Under the pieces are notes generated by a model. That model was not told where the DNA came from. It saw only the letters and a list, made by a program, of their open reading frames with translations, and did no database searches. A stretch of DNA of 64,000 nt from JAHIYG01 sp041306075 (GTDB lineage: Archaea; Altiarchaeota; Altiarchaeia; IMC4; SCGC-AAA252-I15), in contig JBFYKH010000071.1 in assembly GCA_041306075.1 (NCBI GenBank), positions 14,983 to 78,982 on the forward strand, written 5' to 3'. A program made the translations under genes and the position numbers. Shown in pieces: positions 32,994 to 41,450 of this stretch (its first letter is position 1; every line of letters begins with the position of its first letter).

Positions 32994-33500
32994 GCGCATC
33001 CTGTCCACGAGGTAGTAAGTGATGTCGCACTCCTCGTCGACTATCGCGTATATCATGTCCTTGTTCACGTTCTTGGCGAGGCGGAGGGCGCGGGCCATCT
33101 CCGGGAAGCTGCACGTGTACTCCTCCGGGACGACGTGGACGAGGTACCTGCTGTGCCCCTTCCCCACGGCCTCCCCGCGCTCGTACAGCCTGAAGTCGGT
33201 GCCGAACTTGAGGCCGCTCCTAACCATCATGCCCCGCTCGCGCAGGTCCTTGTAGACCAGGTACTTGTTGTAGAACTCCTCCTCCTTCGCGGAGCCGAGC
33301 TTCACGACCTCCTCGAACGACAGGGCGTCCTTGCCTTTGACAATTTCCATCTTCCCGGTCTCCAGGAGGTAGGCGGCCTCTATGATGGACAGGACGAGGG
33401 CCTTTTCCTCCATCTCCCCGTATCCCTTCTCCTTCAGCTGGCTCTTCAGGTCCCCGTCGCCGACCAAGACCTTCGTCCCAGACAATATCCCGGCAGCCAT
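32988..33500 (-). CDS. endA: tRNA-splicing endonuclease
   Basis: Cuts bulge-helix-bulge introns from archaeal tRNA and rRNA precursors. 170 residues, the single-domain length of the homotetrameric (alpha4) form. Catalytic triad candidates are Tyr in FRLYERG, His in GHSRYLVHVV and Lys in NVNKDMIYAIVDEE. The ATG at 33500 has ATTATATAA about 30 bp upstream. Confidence 0.94.
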   Translation of the reverse strand: MAAGILSGTKVLVGDGDLKSQLKEKGYGEMEEKALVLSIIEAAYLLETGKMEIVKGKDALSFEEVVKLGSAKEEEFYNKYLVYKDLRERGMMVRSGLKFGTDFRLYERGEAVGKGHSRYLVHVVPEEYTCSFPEMARALRLAKNVNKDMIYAIVDEECDITYYLVDRMRL

Positions 33501-33596
33501 CCTACGGAGGTATTATTCCGCCTACGCGATTATATAACGGAATGGCAGAGAAGACGTCCGAAGCCGTGAAGCCGAGGGGCGGCGTCAGGTGATAAT

Positions 33597-34373
33597 GTGC
33601 CGTCAGTGCCCACGCTCGAGGAGATGGGGGTCGCGGGCCTCGTTCCGGAAGAGAAGCCTGATGTGAAGGCGTCTGCGCCCGAGGACGCGCAAGCTGGCGA
33701 GGATTACGCCTTCCTGAACGGCATGCTATTCCTCTCGTTCGTCGCGCCAGCCCTGTTCGCGAAGCTCATGGGCTGGCCGCTCGCCACGTTCCACCAGTTC
33801 GTCTTCGTATGGGTACATGAGGCGGGCCACGGATTCTTCGGCCTCCTCGGGAACCGTGTCGTAGCGTCGGCGGCGGGGACGTTCAACGAGCTCCTGTTCA
33901 CCCTCGTCCCAGCCGCCATCTGCCTCAGGGACCGGCGGGCCGTCCTCGGAGGCCTCGTCCTCCTGATGTGCGCGGGCCTAAGCGTACAGCATGCCGGATG
34001 GTACATGATGAGCGCGGAGCTCCCGTACGGATACGGCTTCGGCGGCATCAAGATGACGCCAGAGAGCCACGACTGGTCGGTGATATTCAGGGAACTCGGC
34101 TTCCTCAGGCAGTCGTACGCGATAGGCCAGGCGACCGCAGAGGCAGGCCATGCGCTGGCGGTGATATTCCTCATCGCATCCTTGCTCGGTGCGGTACCGA
34201 CGCTGTACGGCTGGCGGCCCGGAAGGTTATTCGACATAGTCTCGCCGTCATCGCTGGCCGCCCTCCTATACCTCCTCCTGTCCGGCTCAAGCCTGCTGGA
34301 AATCTCCATAGCCTTGCTGTTCACGCTCCCCCTCGCCTACCGCATACTCCTTAAATCCCGCCCTTCCGATTAG
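33597..34373 (+). CDS. membrane protein with HEAGH metalloprotease-like motif (paralog A)
   Basis: 258 residues, about six transmembrane segments. HEAGH at residues 74-78 lies in a hydrophobic helix, as in intramembrane M50 zinc proteases. HDW at 158-160, 84 residues later, is conserved in paralog B and could supply the third ligand. A cytoplasmic N-terminal tail of about 38 residues is acidic. No PDZ domain and no classical LDG motif. GGTGAT lies about 5 bp before the GTG at 33597. It forms a three-gene unit with the next two membrane proteins. Protease activity is inference. Confidence 0.75.
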   Translation: MPSVPTLEEMGVAGLVPEEKPDVKASAPEDAQAGEDYAFLNGMLFLSFVAPALFAKLMGWPLATFHQFVFVWVHEAGHGFFGLLGNRVVASAAGTFNELLFTLVPAAICLRDRRAVLGGLVLLMCAGLSVQHAGWYMMSAELPYGYGFGGIKMTPESHDWSVIFRELGFLRQSYAIGQATAEAGHALAVIFLIASLLGAVPTLYGWRPGRLFDIVSPSSLAALLYLLLSGSSLLEISIALLFTLPLAYRILLKSRPSD

Positions 34374-34378
34374 TCAAT

Positions 34379-34927
34379 ATGGAACCGGCGCTGTTGGCGG
34401 CATCGGTGGCGGTCGCCACCTTAGCGGGCGGGGCGTTCTCCGCGCTCGTAATGCGGCGCCTCGGCTTCTCGCGCGTCCTCCGTCTGATACGGCTCCCCCT
34501 CATCTTGTGGCTTATCGCCGCCGCGGCCGACTTCACAGCGACTGCCGAGGCGGCGGTCGCGAACCCGCTACTGGAGGCTAACCCGTACATACGTTACGCC
34601 GTCGCCGCCTACGGTGGCTTGGGGCTGGCGGCGTTCGCCTTCCTGTGGGTAGTCTCCTGGCTGGCGCTCGCCATGCTCCTTGAGACCTGCAGGGGGAAGA
34701 TGCCTGGCAGCGCAGTCGAATACCTCCAGCTGGCCTTGACCTACACGCTCGCAGCCGGACACCTCCTTGCCTGGGCGGCATGGGCTGGCTACGGCTCCAT
34801 AGCGGACGGGAGCCCGCCCCTGTACTACTTCCCCTACGTCCTCTTAGGCGGCGGTTTAGGTGTAATCCACCAGGCTGCCAGGAAAAGGCCACACGAACCC
34901 CCGGGGCCGAATCATCGCCCAGCATGA
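34379..34927 (+). CDS. four-helix membrane protein between the HEAGH paralogs
   Basis: 182 residues, about four transmembrane segments (roughly 2-24, 36-57, 70-100, 118-165) and a Pro-rich basic C terminus. It contains TAEAAVANPLLEANPYIRYA, reminiscent of small DUF5658-like membrane proteins with an E.NP..R motif, but I cannot confirm a family. The start is 5 bp after the upstream stop; its own stop overlaps the next ATG by 4 bp. Tight coupling suggests a membrane complex with the two HEAGH proteins. Confidence 0.65.
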   Translation: MEPALLAASVAVATLAGGAFSALVMRRLGFSRVLRLIRLPLILWLIAAAADFTATAEAAVANPLLEANPYIRYAVAAYGGLGLAAFAFLWVVSWLALAMLLETCRGKMPGSAVEYLQLALTYTLAAGHLLAWAAWAGYGSIADGSPPLYYFPYVLLGGGLGVIHQAARKRPHEPPGPNHRPA

Positions 34928-35700
34928 TATTTACCCTTGTGATTCGTATATCCCGGGTGGACGAGTACTGGTCAGACTACTACTACGACCGCCACGCCGA
35001 TATCAATCAGCTGGCCATGGTCGTCCTGGTGCTGCCGACCGTAATCCTAACCCTCATGGGCCAGAGAATAGACCTCTACTTCGCGCTCGTGTCGACCTTG
35101 TTCCACGAGGCGGGCCACATACTCGTCCAAATCTTCACATCGGACCGCACCGTCATAGCCGCGGCGGGAACAGCCACCCAGGCGGCGGTCACGGTCTTGC
35201 CTTCGCTATACCTCATCCGAGACCGAAGGACGCATGCCGCAGCCGCCGCATTCCTCATGTGCGCCTCGGCACTCGTCATGGCGTCCGGCCACTACATGAG
35301 CACCGCGCTCACGATGGACGGCGTCAACTACCTGGGGCAGAAGCTCACGGCATCAAGGCATGACTGGACCCAAATATACCACTCCTTCGGGATACCCCTC
35401 GCAGACGCCCAGCCAAACGGCAGAATCATCGAGACAGCCGGCGAGGCCGCGGCCTGGGTATTCCTCGCCTCCTCGCTCCTCTTGTACGCCTCCAGCCTCC
35501 TGTTGCCCGGGCGCCTGAACATGGCGCACGCCGTCACAGCCTCATCAATCCCGTTCCTGGCATACTCCCTCGAATACGGCGACCCGTCAGCCAGGTACTC
35601 GTGCATCCTTCTTTTGGCCGCTGGCGCGCTCGCCTCGATCCTGCCGGCGGCGGCCGGGCGGCTGAAGAGGGCTGATGTTTTATACCCGCCGTCTCTTTGA
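34924..35700 (+). CDS. membrane protein with HEAGH metalloprotease-like motif (paralog B)
   Basis: 258 residues, the same length as paralog A. HEAGH at 61-65 and HDW at 146-148 are 85 residues apart (84 in A). Other shared positions are the RDRR turn after the second membrane pair and LMCA followed by a GxYM segment. A longer upstream frame exists, but the ATG at 34924 overlaps the preceding stop (ATGA), fixing the start. Six or so membrane helices. The pair differs in loops, as if specialised for different substrates. Activity is unproven. Confidence 0.75.
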   Translation: MIFTLVIRISRVDEYWSDYYYDRHADINQLAMVVLVLPTVILTLMGQRIDLYFALVSTLFHEAGHILVQIFTSDRTVIAAAGTATQAAVTVLPSLYLIRDRRTHAAAAAFLMCASALVMASGHYMSTALTMDGVNYLGQKLTASRHDWTQIYHSFGIPLADAQPNGRIIETAGEAAAWVFLASSLLLYASSLLLPGRLNMAHAVTASSIPFLAYSLEYGDPSARYSCILLLAAGALASILPAAAGRLKRADVLYPPSL

Positions 35701-35749
35701 TTACCCAGGGCATACTCTTCAGCGGCCCATTAGGCGCACGGCCACAGAC

Positions 35750-36724
35750 ATGAACATTCTAGGACTCGAAGGGACCGCCCATACCCTGGGCGTGGGTATA
35801 GTCGACGGGGGATTCAAGCCTCTCGCCGACGTGAGGAACCAGTACGTCCCAGAGTCCGGGGGGATACACCCCAGGGACGCGAGCCAACACATGAGCGCCG
35901 TGATGGGGGAGACGCTCGAACAGGCCCTCCATGAGGCGGGCCTCGGGATGCCGGACATAGACCTCGTCTCATTCAGCCGCGGCCCAGGCCTCGGCCCATG
36001 CCTGAGGACGGTGGCGACCGCGGCCAGGACGCTAGCCCTCTACCACCGGAAACCCATCGTCGCAGTCAACCACTGCATAGCCCACATAGAGGTCGGCAAG
36101 GTGCTCAGCGGATTCACCGACCCCCTCGTCCTATACGCGAGCGGCGCCAACAGCCAGGTCATCAAGCGGAGGGACGGCCGCTACAGGGTCTTCGGCGAGA
36201 CGCTCGACATCGGAGTCGGCAACATGCTCGACAAGTTCGGAAGGGAGGTCGGCCTCGCCCACCCCGCCGGCCCGAAGATAGAGGCCCTCGCGGCGTCCGG
36301 CCGCGAACTCATCGAATTGCCCTACGTGGTGAAGGGCACGGACATGAGCTTCAGCGGCATACTCACGTCGGCCATCCGCCTACACCGGCAGGGGAGGCGG
36401 CTCGAGGACCTGTGCTACAGCCTCCAGGAGACCTGCTTCGCAATGCTCTGCGAGGTCTCGGAGCGCGCGCTCGCGCACATCAAGGCCGGGGAGGTCCTGC
36501 TCGCAGGAGGCGTCGGATACAACAGGCGCCTCCAGGACATGCTCCGCCAGGTCGCCGAAGAACACGGCGCCAGGTTCGACTACCCCGGGAAATACATGGG
36601 CGACAACGGCGTGATGATAGCGATGACCGGCCTCAAGATGCACAACGCCGGAGTCATGATGAGGCCGGAGGAGGCGATGGTCGTCGCGGACGAGCGCACA
36701 GACGACGTCGAAGTCAACTGGTGA
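35750..36724 (+). CDS. kae1: tRNA N6-threonylcarbamoyladenosine synthesis protein Kae1 (KEOPS)
   Basis: Catalytic subunit transferring threonylcarbamoyl to A37 of ANN-decoding tRNAs. 324 residues. ASKHA motifs: the N-terminal GLEGTAHTLGVGIVD, metal-site HPRDASQHM and NHCIAHIEVG, YASGANSQVI, ETLDIGVGNMLDKFGR, and C-terminal LLAGGVGYNRRL and GDNGVMIAMTG. In several archaea Kae1 is fused to the Bud32 kinase; here it stops at the normal end, so Bud32 must be separate. The ATG at 35750 was chosen because it gives the conserved MNILGLEGTAH start; the open frame upstream overlaps the membrane gene. Confidence 0.95.
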   Translation: MNILGLEGTAHTLGVGIVDGGFKPLADVRNQYVPESGGIHPRDASQHMSAVMGETLEQALHEAGLGMPDIDLVSFSRGPGLGPCLRTVATAARTLALYHRKPIVAVNHCIAHIEVGKVLSGFTDPLVLYASGANSQVIKRRDGRYRVFGETLDIGVGNMLDKFGREVGLAHPAGPKIEALAASGRELIELPYVVKGTDMSFSGILTSAIRLHRQGRRLEDLCYSLQETCFAMLCEVSERALAHIKAGEVLLAGGVGYNRRLQDMLRQVAEEHGARFDYPGKYMGDNGVMIAMTGLKMHNAGVMMRPEEAMVVADERTDDVEVNW

Positions 36725-36761
36725 CCGGCGTATTTATCCCCCGGGAGCGGTATCTTCTATT

Positions 36762-37202
36762 ATGAGCGTGGAGAAGACGCTGCAACCCTCCAACCATCCG
36801 CAGCTGCCGGAGCCGGCCGAGGTCGAGTTCGCCGAACTCATGGAGCGCAGGCTAGAGGTGAGGCGAGGCCTCGGGCCCATGAAGGACATAACTGTCATCG
36901 GGGAAAATCCACTGGCACACGGCCGCAAATCAAAGGGCATCATAGCATCGACCCGGTGGGGCAGCTTCGTCGTGGGCATGGACAGCCACCTCGACGCTGC
37001 GGGAGCCCTTGACGAGTACCTGGAGAAGCACGGCCACGAACCCCAGTCAGACCGGAGCCTGCAGGCAATCAACTATTCTCTGCACTTCCCGAAAGGACGC
37101 AGGACGGTGGACCTGGACGGCCGCGCGGACCTGAAGTGCATCAGGATGGGGGAGGAGGTCCTCCGGGACATGGGTTTCCGGGGGGTCGTGAAAGGTATTT
37201 AG
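36762..37202 (+). CDS. hypothetical protein
   Basis: 146 residues, soluble, no recognised family. The second half is alpha/beta-like: KDITVIGENPLAHGRKSKGI, then STRWGSFVVGMDSHLDAAGA and the C-terminal DLKCIRMGEEVLRDMGFRGV. The opening resembles small beta-rich nucleic-acid or metal-binding proteins only vaguely. The TATA box GTATTTAT 28 bp upstream supports the ATG. The promoter of lonB overlaps its last codons. Confidence 0.6.
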   Translation: MSVEKTLQPSNHPQLPEPAEVEFAELMERRLEVRRGLGPMKDITVIGENPLAHGRKSKGIIASTRWGSFVVGMDSHLDAAGALDEYLEKHGHEPQSDRSLQAINYSLHFPKGRRTVDLDGRADLKCIRMGEEVLRDMGFRGVVKGI

Positions 37203-37226
37203 CCTGCGACCACGTATCTAAATACG

Positions 37227-39146
37227 ATGAGCGACGAGAAGCCCCCGGCCCAGGACAAGGCCAAGGAGCCGCGGCTCGAAGCCTCCGCGATGAAGTCCTG
37301 GCGGGACTTCAAGACCACGGACGAGATAAAGGTTCCGACAAGGCTGGTCGACCAGGTCGTCGGCCAGGAGAAGGCAGTCAACATAATCAAGAAGGCCGCC
37401 AAGCAGAGGCGGCACATACTCCTCATAGGCGACCCCGGGACCGGCAAGAGCATGCTAGCCAACGCGATGGCCGAGCTCCTCCCGTGCGAGGCGCTGGTCG
37501 ACATACTGGCGATACCCAACGTCGACGACGAGAACAACCCGAAGGTGACTGTCGTCCCGGCGATGGACGGCCGGAAGATTGTGAAGGCGGAGCGGGAGAA
37601 GGAGAGCGCTGGCGCGAAGGACGGCAGCGGCCGCGTCCCGCTCATGCTGTTCGTCTTCTTCTTCCTTCCGCTCGCGCTCTACGTGTTCGGGATAGTCACC
37701 GACGGCATAGTCATAGCCGCCATGATGGCGTTCGGGATAGTCCTGTTCCTCCTCTTCGGAGTCAACTTCAGGTTCATGATGGGGCCCCCGAAGAGCATGG
37801 CGCCGAGGATAATCGTCGACAACACCGACCGGAAGGTGGCGCCGTTCTTCGACGGCACCGGAGCCCACGCGGGCGCCCTCCTCGGGGACATCAAGCACGA
37901 CCCCCTCCAGTCCGGCGGCCTCGGCACGCCCGCCCACCTCAGGGTCGTCGCAGGGCTCATACACAAGGCGCACAAGGGCGTCCTGTTCATAGACGAGGTC
38001 GGCACCCTCGGCAACTCGCAGCTGGACCTACTCACCGCACTGCAGGAGAAGCAGCTGTCCATAACCGGCAGGAGCGAGATGAGCTCCGGGGCGATGGTGA
38101 TGACCGAGCCCGTCCCCTGCGACTTCATACTCGTCGCGTCCGGGAACATACAGGCGATTGAGGCGATGCATCCCGCCCTACGCTCCAGGATACGCGGGTA
38201 CGGGTACGAGATATTCATGCGGGAGACCATCGAGGACAACGACGAGAACCGGCGTAGGATGGTGCAGTTCGTCGCCCAGGAGGTCAGGAAGGACGCGAAG
38301 ATACCGCACTTCACCGTCGACGCGGTCGACGAAATACTCAGGGAGGCAAAGCGGCGCTCCGGCACCAAGGACAAGCTCACGCTCCGTTTCAGGGACCTCG
38401 GCGGCATCATCAGGGCGGCAGGCGACGTCGCCAACGAGAAGAAGCACAAGTACGTCACCGCCGAGGACGTCCTGGAGGGCAAGAAGAGCGCGAGGACCCT
38501 CGAGCAGCAGGTCGGGGACTTCTACCTCGACAAGAAGAAGGAGTACAACATACTGATAACGTCCGGCAGCAGGGTCGGCCGCGTCAACGGCCTCGCGGTG
38601 ATGGGCGAGGGCGGGACCGTCCTGCCGATAGTCGCGGAGGTGGCGCCAGCGCACACCCAGAAGAGCGGGCAAATCATCGCTACCGGCAAGCTCGGGGAGA
38701 TAGCGAAGGAGGCGGTGACCAACGTCTCCGCGCTCTTCAAGAAGGTGCTCGGCAAGGACATCAGCAACCACGACATACACGTCCAGTTCCTCCAGACCTA
38801 CGAGGGGGTGGAGGGCGACAGCGCGTCAGTGAGCGTGGCCGTGGCCGTGCTCTCGGCCCTCGAGAAGGTGGGCGTCCGCCAGGACGTAGCGATGACGGGC
38901 TCGCTCACGGTCCGCGGCGAAGTCCTGCCTGTCGGCGGGGTGACGCAGAAGATAGAGGCCGCGGTGGAGGCCGGGATAAAGAAGGTGGTGATACCGGAGA
39001 GCAACATGAAGGACGTCCTCATCGAGAAGCGCTACGAGGGGATGATAGAGATAGTCCCTGCGAAGACCCTCATCGACGTCCTCAGGCACGCCCTGGTGAA
39101 GGGCGATCATCTGATAAAGATGATGGAAGCCGTAGTGGACGCATAA
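37227..39146 (+). CDS. lonB: membrane-anchored ATP-dependent protease LonB
   Basis: Archaeal Lon, the main membrane-bound AAA+ protease. 639 residues. Walker A GDPGTGKS (68-75); an insertion with two transmembrane helices (about 130-185) anchors the ring; then Walker B GVLFIDEVGTL. The protease domain has the Ser-Lys dyad in EGDSASVSV (Ser about 531) and GGVTQKIEAA (Lys about 574). Length and the membrane insertion distinguish it from bacterial LonA. The TATA box is about 29 bp before the ATG. Confidence 0.96.
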   Translation: MSDEKPPAQDKAKEPRLEASAMKSWRDFKTTDEIKVPTRLVDQVVGQEKAVNIIKKAAKQRRHILLIGDPGTGKSMLANAMAELLPCEALVDILAIPNVDDENNPKVTVVPAMDGRKIVKAEREKESAGAKDGSGRVPLMLFVFFFLPLALYVFGIVTDGIVIAAMMAFGIVLFLLFGVNFRFMMGPPKSMAPRIIVDNTDRKVAPFFDGTGAHAGALLGDIKHDPLQSGGLGTPAHLRVVAGLIHKAHKGVLFIDEVGTLGNSQLDLLTALQEKQLSITGRSEMSSGAMVMTEPVPCDFILVASGNIQAIEAMHPALRSRIRGYGYEIFMRETIEDNDENRRRMVQFVAQEVRKDAKIPHFTVDAVDEILREAKRRSGTKDKLTLRFRDLGGIIRAAGDVANEKKHKYVTAEDVLEGKKSARTLEQQVGDFYLDKKKEYNILITSGSRVGRVNGLAVMGEGGTVLPIVAEVAPAHTQKSGQIIATGKLGEIAKEAVTNVSALFKKVLGKDISNHDIHVQFLQTYEGVEGDSASVSVAVAVLSALEKVGVRQDVAMTGSLTVRGEVLPVGGVTQKIEAAVEAGIKKVVIPESNMKDVLIEKRYEGMIEIVPAKTLIDVLRHALVKGDHLIKMMEAVVDA

Positions 39147-39215
39147 GGAACTTTTCCCATCCACTCTAGCCGGGCATTTAATAAACACAATCCTCTATAA
39201 CGTATATCCCAAAAA

Positions 39216-40166
39216 ATGGAACTTGAGGAGCTTTCAGGCGTCGGAGCCACAATCGCGGAGAAGCTGCGCGAGTCAGGCTACGGCAGCATAGAGGCGGTGG
39301 CATGCGCGACCACCGGGGAGCTCAAGGACGTCGGCATCGGTGAGGCCAGCGCGGTAAAGATAATCCAGGCGGCCCGCGAATCGCTCCACATGGGATTCGA
39401 GACCGGCCTCGACGTCCTCGCGAAGCGCGAGAACGTCGGCAAGATCACGACCGGCAGCAAGGAGCTGGACAAGCTGTTCGGCGGCGGCGTCGAGACCTCT
39501 GCGATAACCGAGTTCTTCGGCAAGTTCGGCTCCGGGAAGACCCAGATAGCCCACCAGCTCTCGGTGAACGTCCAGCTCCCAAAGAGCAAGGGCGGCCTCG
39601 AGGGGACCGCCATATACATCGACACAGAGAACACGTTCAGGCCGGACCGCATACAGCAGATGGCGAAGGCCGTTAAAATCAAGCCCGAGGAGGCGCTGGC
39701 CAACATCCTGGTGGCGCGGGCCTACAACTCGGACCATCAGATGCTGCTTGCGGAGAAGGCGTCCGAGCTCGTGAAGGAGAAGAACGTGAAGCTAGTCATC
39801 GTGGACTCGCTGACCGCCCACTTCAGGGCGGAGTACACGGGACGCGGAACGCTCGCGAACAGGCAGCAGAAGCTCAACCGCCACATGCACACCCTCCAGC
39901 GGAAGGTAGGGGACATGCACAACGCAGCCGTGGTGGTCACCAACCAGGTGATGGCGCGCCCGGACATACTGTTCGGCGACCCGACGGCGCCGATAGGCGG
40001 CCACATAGTGGGCCACCACAGCACCTTCAGGGTCTACCTGAAGAAGGGGAAGGGCAACAAGCGGATAGCGGACCTCATAGACTCGCCGAACATGCCAGAC
40101 GGCGAGTGCGTGTTCGACGTCACCACGGACGGCATAGAGGACTCCAAGGAGTCGAAGACGAAGTAG
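39216..40166 (+). CDS. radA: DNA repair and recombination protein RadA
   Basis: Archaeal RecA/Rad51 recombinase performing strand exchange. 316 residues. N-terminal helix-hairpin-helix (LSGVGATIAEKLRESGYGSI), Walker A GKFGSGKT (about 102-109), Walker B KLVIVDSLTAHF, the polymerisation region and L2 loop around TNQVMARPD and GGHIVGHHSTFRV. No intein. Confidence 0.97.
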   Translation: MELEELSGVGATIAEKLRESGYGSIEAVACATTGELKDVGIGEASAVKIIQAARESLHMGFETGLDVLAKRENVGKITTGSKELDKLFGGGVETSAITEFFGKFGSGKTQIAHQLSVNVQLPKSKGGLEGTAIYIDTENTFRPDRIQQMAKAVKIKPEEALANILVARAYNSDHQMLLAEKASELVKEKNVKLVIVDSLTAHFRAEYTGRGTLANRQQKLNRHMHTLQRKVGDMHNAAVVVTNQVMARPDILFGDPTAPIGGHIVGHHSTFRVYLKKGKGNKRIADLIDSPNMPDGECVFDVTTDGIEDSKESKTK

Positions 40167-40192
40167 ATTTAACGCTAATCCAAGTGGTAACC

Positions 40193-41365
40193 ATGAGGAA
40201 CATCTTTATTGAGTTCCCCCAGGAAAAGCCGCTCCGAGAGCAGAACATGGAGCTGGTTGAGAGGAAGGGGATTGGGCATCCGGACAGCATATGTGACGGC
40301 CTTGCTGAAGCGGTCAGCCGGGCGCTTTCGAACGAGTACATGAAGCGGTACGGGCATGTACTGCACCACAATACCGACCAGGTGGAGCTCGTCGGGGGCA
40401 GAAGCAGCCCGAAATGGGGCGCGGGGGAGATTGACTCGCCGATTTACATACTCCTGTCCGGGAGGGCCACCACCGAGGTCAACTGCGAGCCGGTGCCTGT
40501 CGGAGAGATAGCCATCGAAGCCGCGAAGAAGTACATGCGGGAGAACCTTAGGAACGTCGACATCGACAAGGGCGTCATAATGGACCAGAAGATAGGCCTC
40601 GGGTCCACGGACCTAAGGTCCGTCTTCGGCCGCACCGGCATGCCGAAGGCCAACGACACTTCGTTCGGCGTAAGCTTCGCCCCGTTCACCCTGACGGAGA
40701 CCCTCACCTACGAGGTGGAGCGGTACATGAACGGGAAGATGAAGAAGAAGGTGAAGGCGTCCGGCGAGGACATCAAGGTTATGGGGGAGCGCCACAAGGA
40801 CGAGATTGTGCTGACGATATGCAATGCGATGGTGTCCAAGCACATCAAGGACATCAACGACTACTCATGCATAATGGAGGAGGAGAAGCGCCTCATCGAG
40901 GATTTCGTGGCCGGCATAACCGACAAGAAGGTGAAGATAGAGCTTAATACTGGCGACGACCTTCAGAACGAGAGCGTCTTCCTGACCGTGACCGGAACGA
41001 GCGCGGAGCAGGGCGACGACGGCTCGGTCGGCCGCGGCAACAGGGCCAACGGCCTTATCACTCCGTACCGGCCCATGAGCATGGAGGCGACGAGCGGCAA
41101 GAACCCGGTGAACCACGTGGGCAAGATGTACAACCTCCTCTCGAAGGAGATAGCCTGCGAGATAGCTGAGGAGGGCGCGAAGCAGGTTTATGTGAGGATA
41201 CTCAGCCAGATAGGCCACCCCATAGACCAGCCCCTGTGCTGCGACATACAGCTCATCGGGCCCCAGAAGCTCAAGCGGAAGGCGTATGACATAGCCGACT
41301 CCCGGCTCGAGAACATAGAGGATGTCACGAAGGCATGCCTGAAGGGTACGGCCGAGACCTTCTAG
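40193..41365 (+). CDS. metK: S-adenosylmethionine synthetase, archaeal type
   Basis: Makes SAM from Met and ATP. 390 residues, archaeal MAT family, unrelated in layout to bacterial MetK. The motifs ELVERKGIGHPDSICDGLAE, HHNTDQVELVGG, the GDDGSVGRGNRANGLITPYR loop and MEATSGKNPVNHVGK are intact. A longer frame overlaps radA in another register; the ATG at 40193 gives the family start. GC-rich hairpin downstream at 41378-41397. Confidence 0.97.
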   Translation: MRNIFIEFPQEKPLREQNMELVERKGIGHPDSICDGLAEAVSRALSNEYMKRYGHVLHHNTDQVELVGGRSSPKWGAGEIDSPIYILLSGRATTEVNCEPVPVGEIAIEAAKKYMRENLRNVDIDKGVIMDQKIGLGSTDLRSVFGRTGMPKANDTSFGVSFAPFTLTETLTYEVERYMNGKMKKKVKASGEDIKVMGERHKDEIVLTICNAMVSKHIKDINDYSCIMEEEKRLIEDFVAGITDKKVKIELNTGDDLQNESVFLTVTGTSAEQGDDGSVGRGNRANGLITPYRPMSMEATSGKNPVNHVGKMYNLLSKEIACEIAEEGAKQVYVRILSQIGHPIDQPLCCDIQLIGPQKLKRKAYDIADSRLENIEDVTKACLKGTAETF

Positions 41366-41377
41366 GCGCCTAGGACG

Positions 41378-41407
41378 GCCCGGCCGCAAGGCCGGGCGGC
41401 CTTTATT
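41378..41407 (+). terminator. GC-rich hairpin with GCAA loop followed by TTTATT
   Basis: GCCCGGCC-GCAA-GGCCGGGC: perfect 8-bp stem with a GNRA tetraloop, then GGCCTTTATT. It starts 13 bp after the metK stop and resembles a bacterial-type intrinsic terminator, though with only a short T stretch. Confidence 0.55.
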
Positions 41408-41450
41408 ATCCCCCCTACGTCATATGGTTACCTCAAGCAAGTGATACACC

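Noticed and set aside
33542..33592. 16-codon ORF (MAEKTSEAVKPRGGVR) before the HEAGH gene
   Set aside because: The TATA box is only about 10 bp upstream, so the transcript would start inside it; more likely part of the leader.
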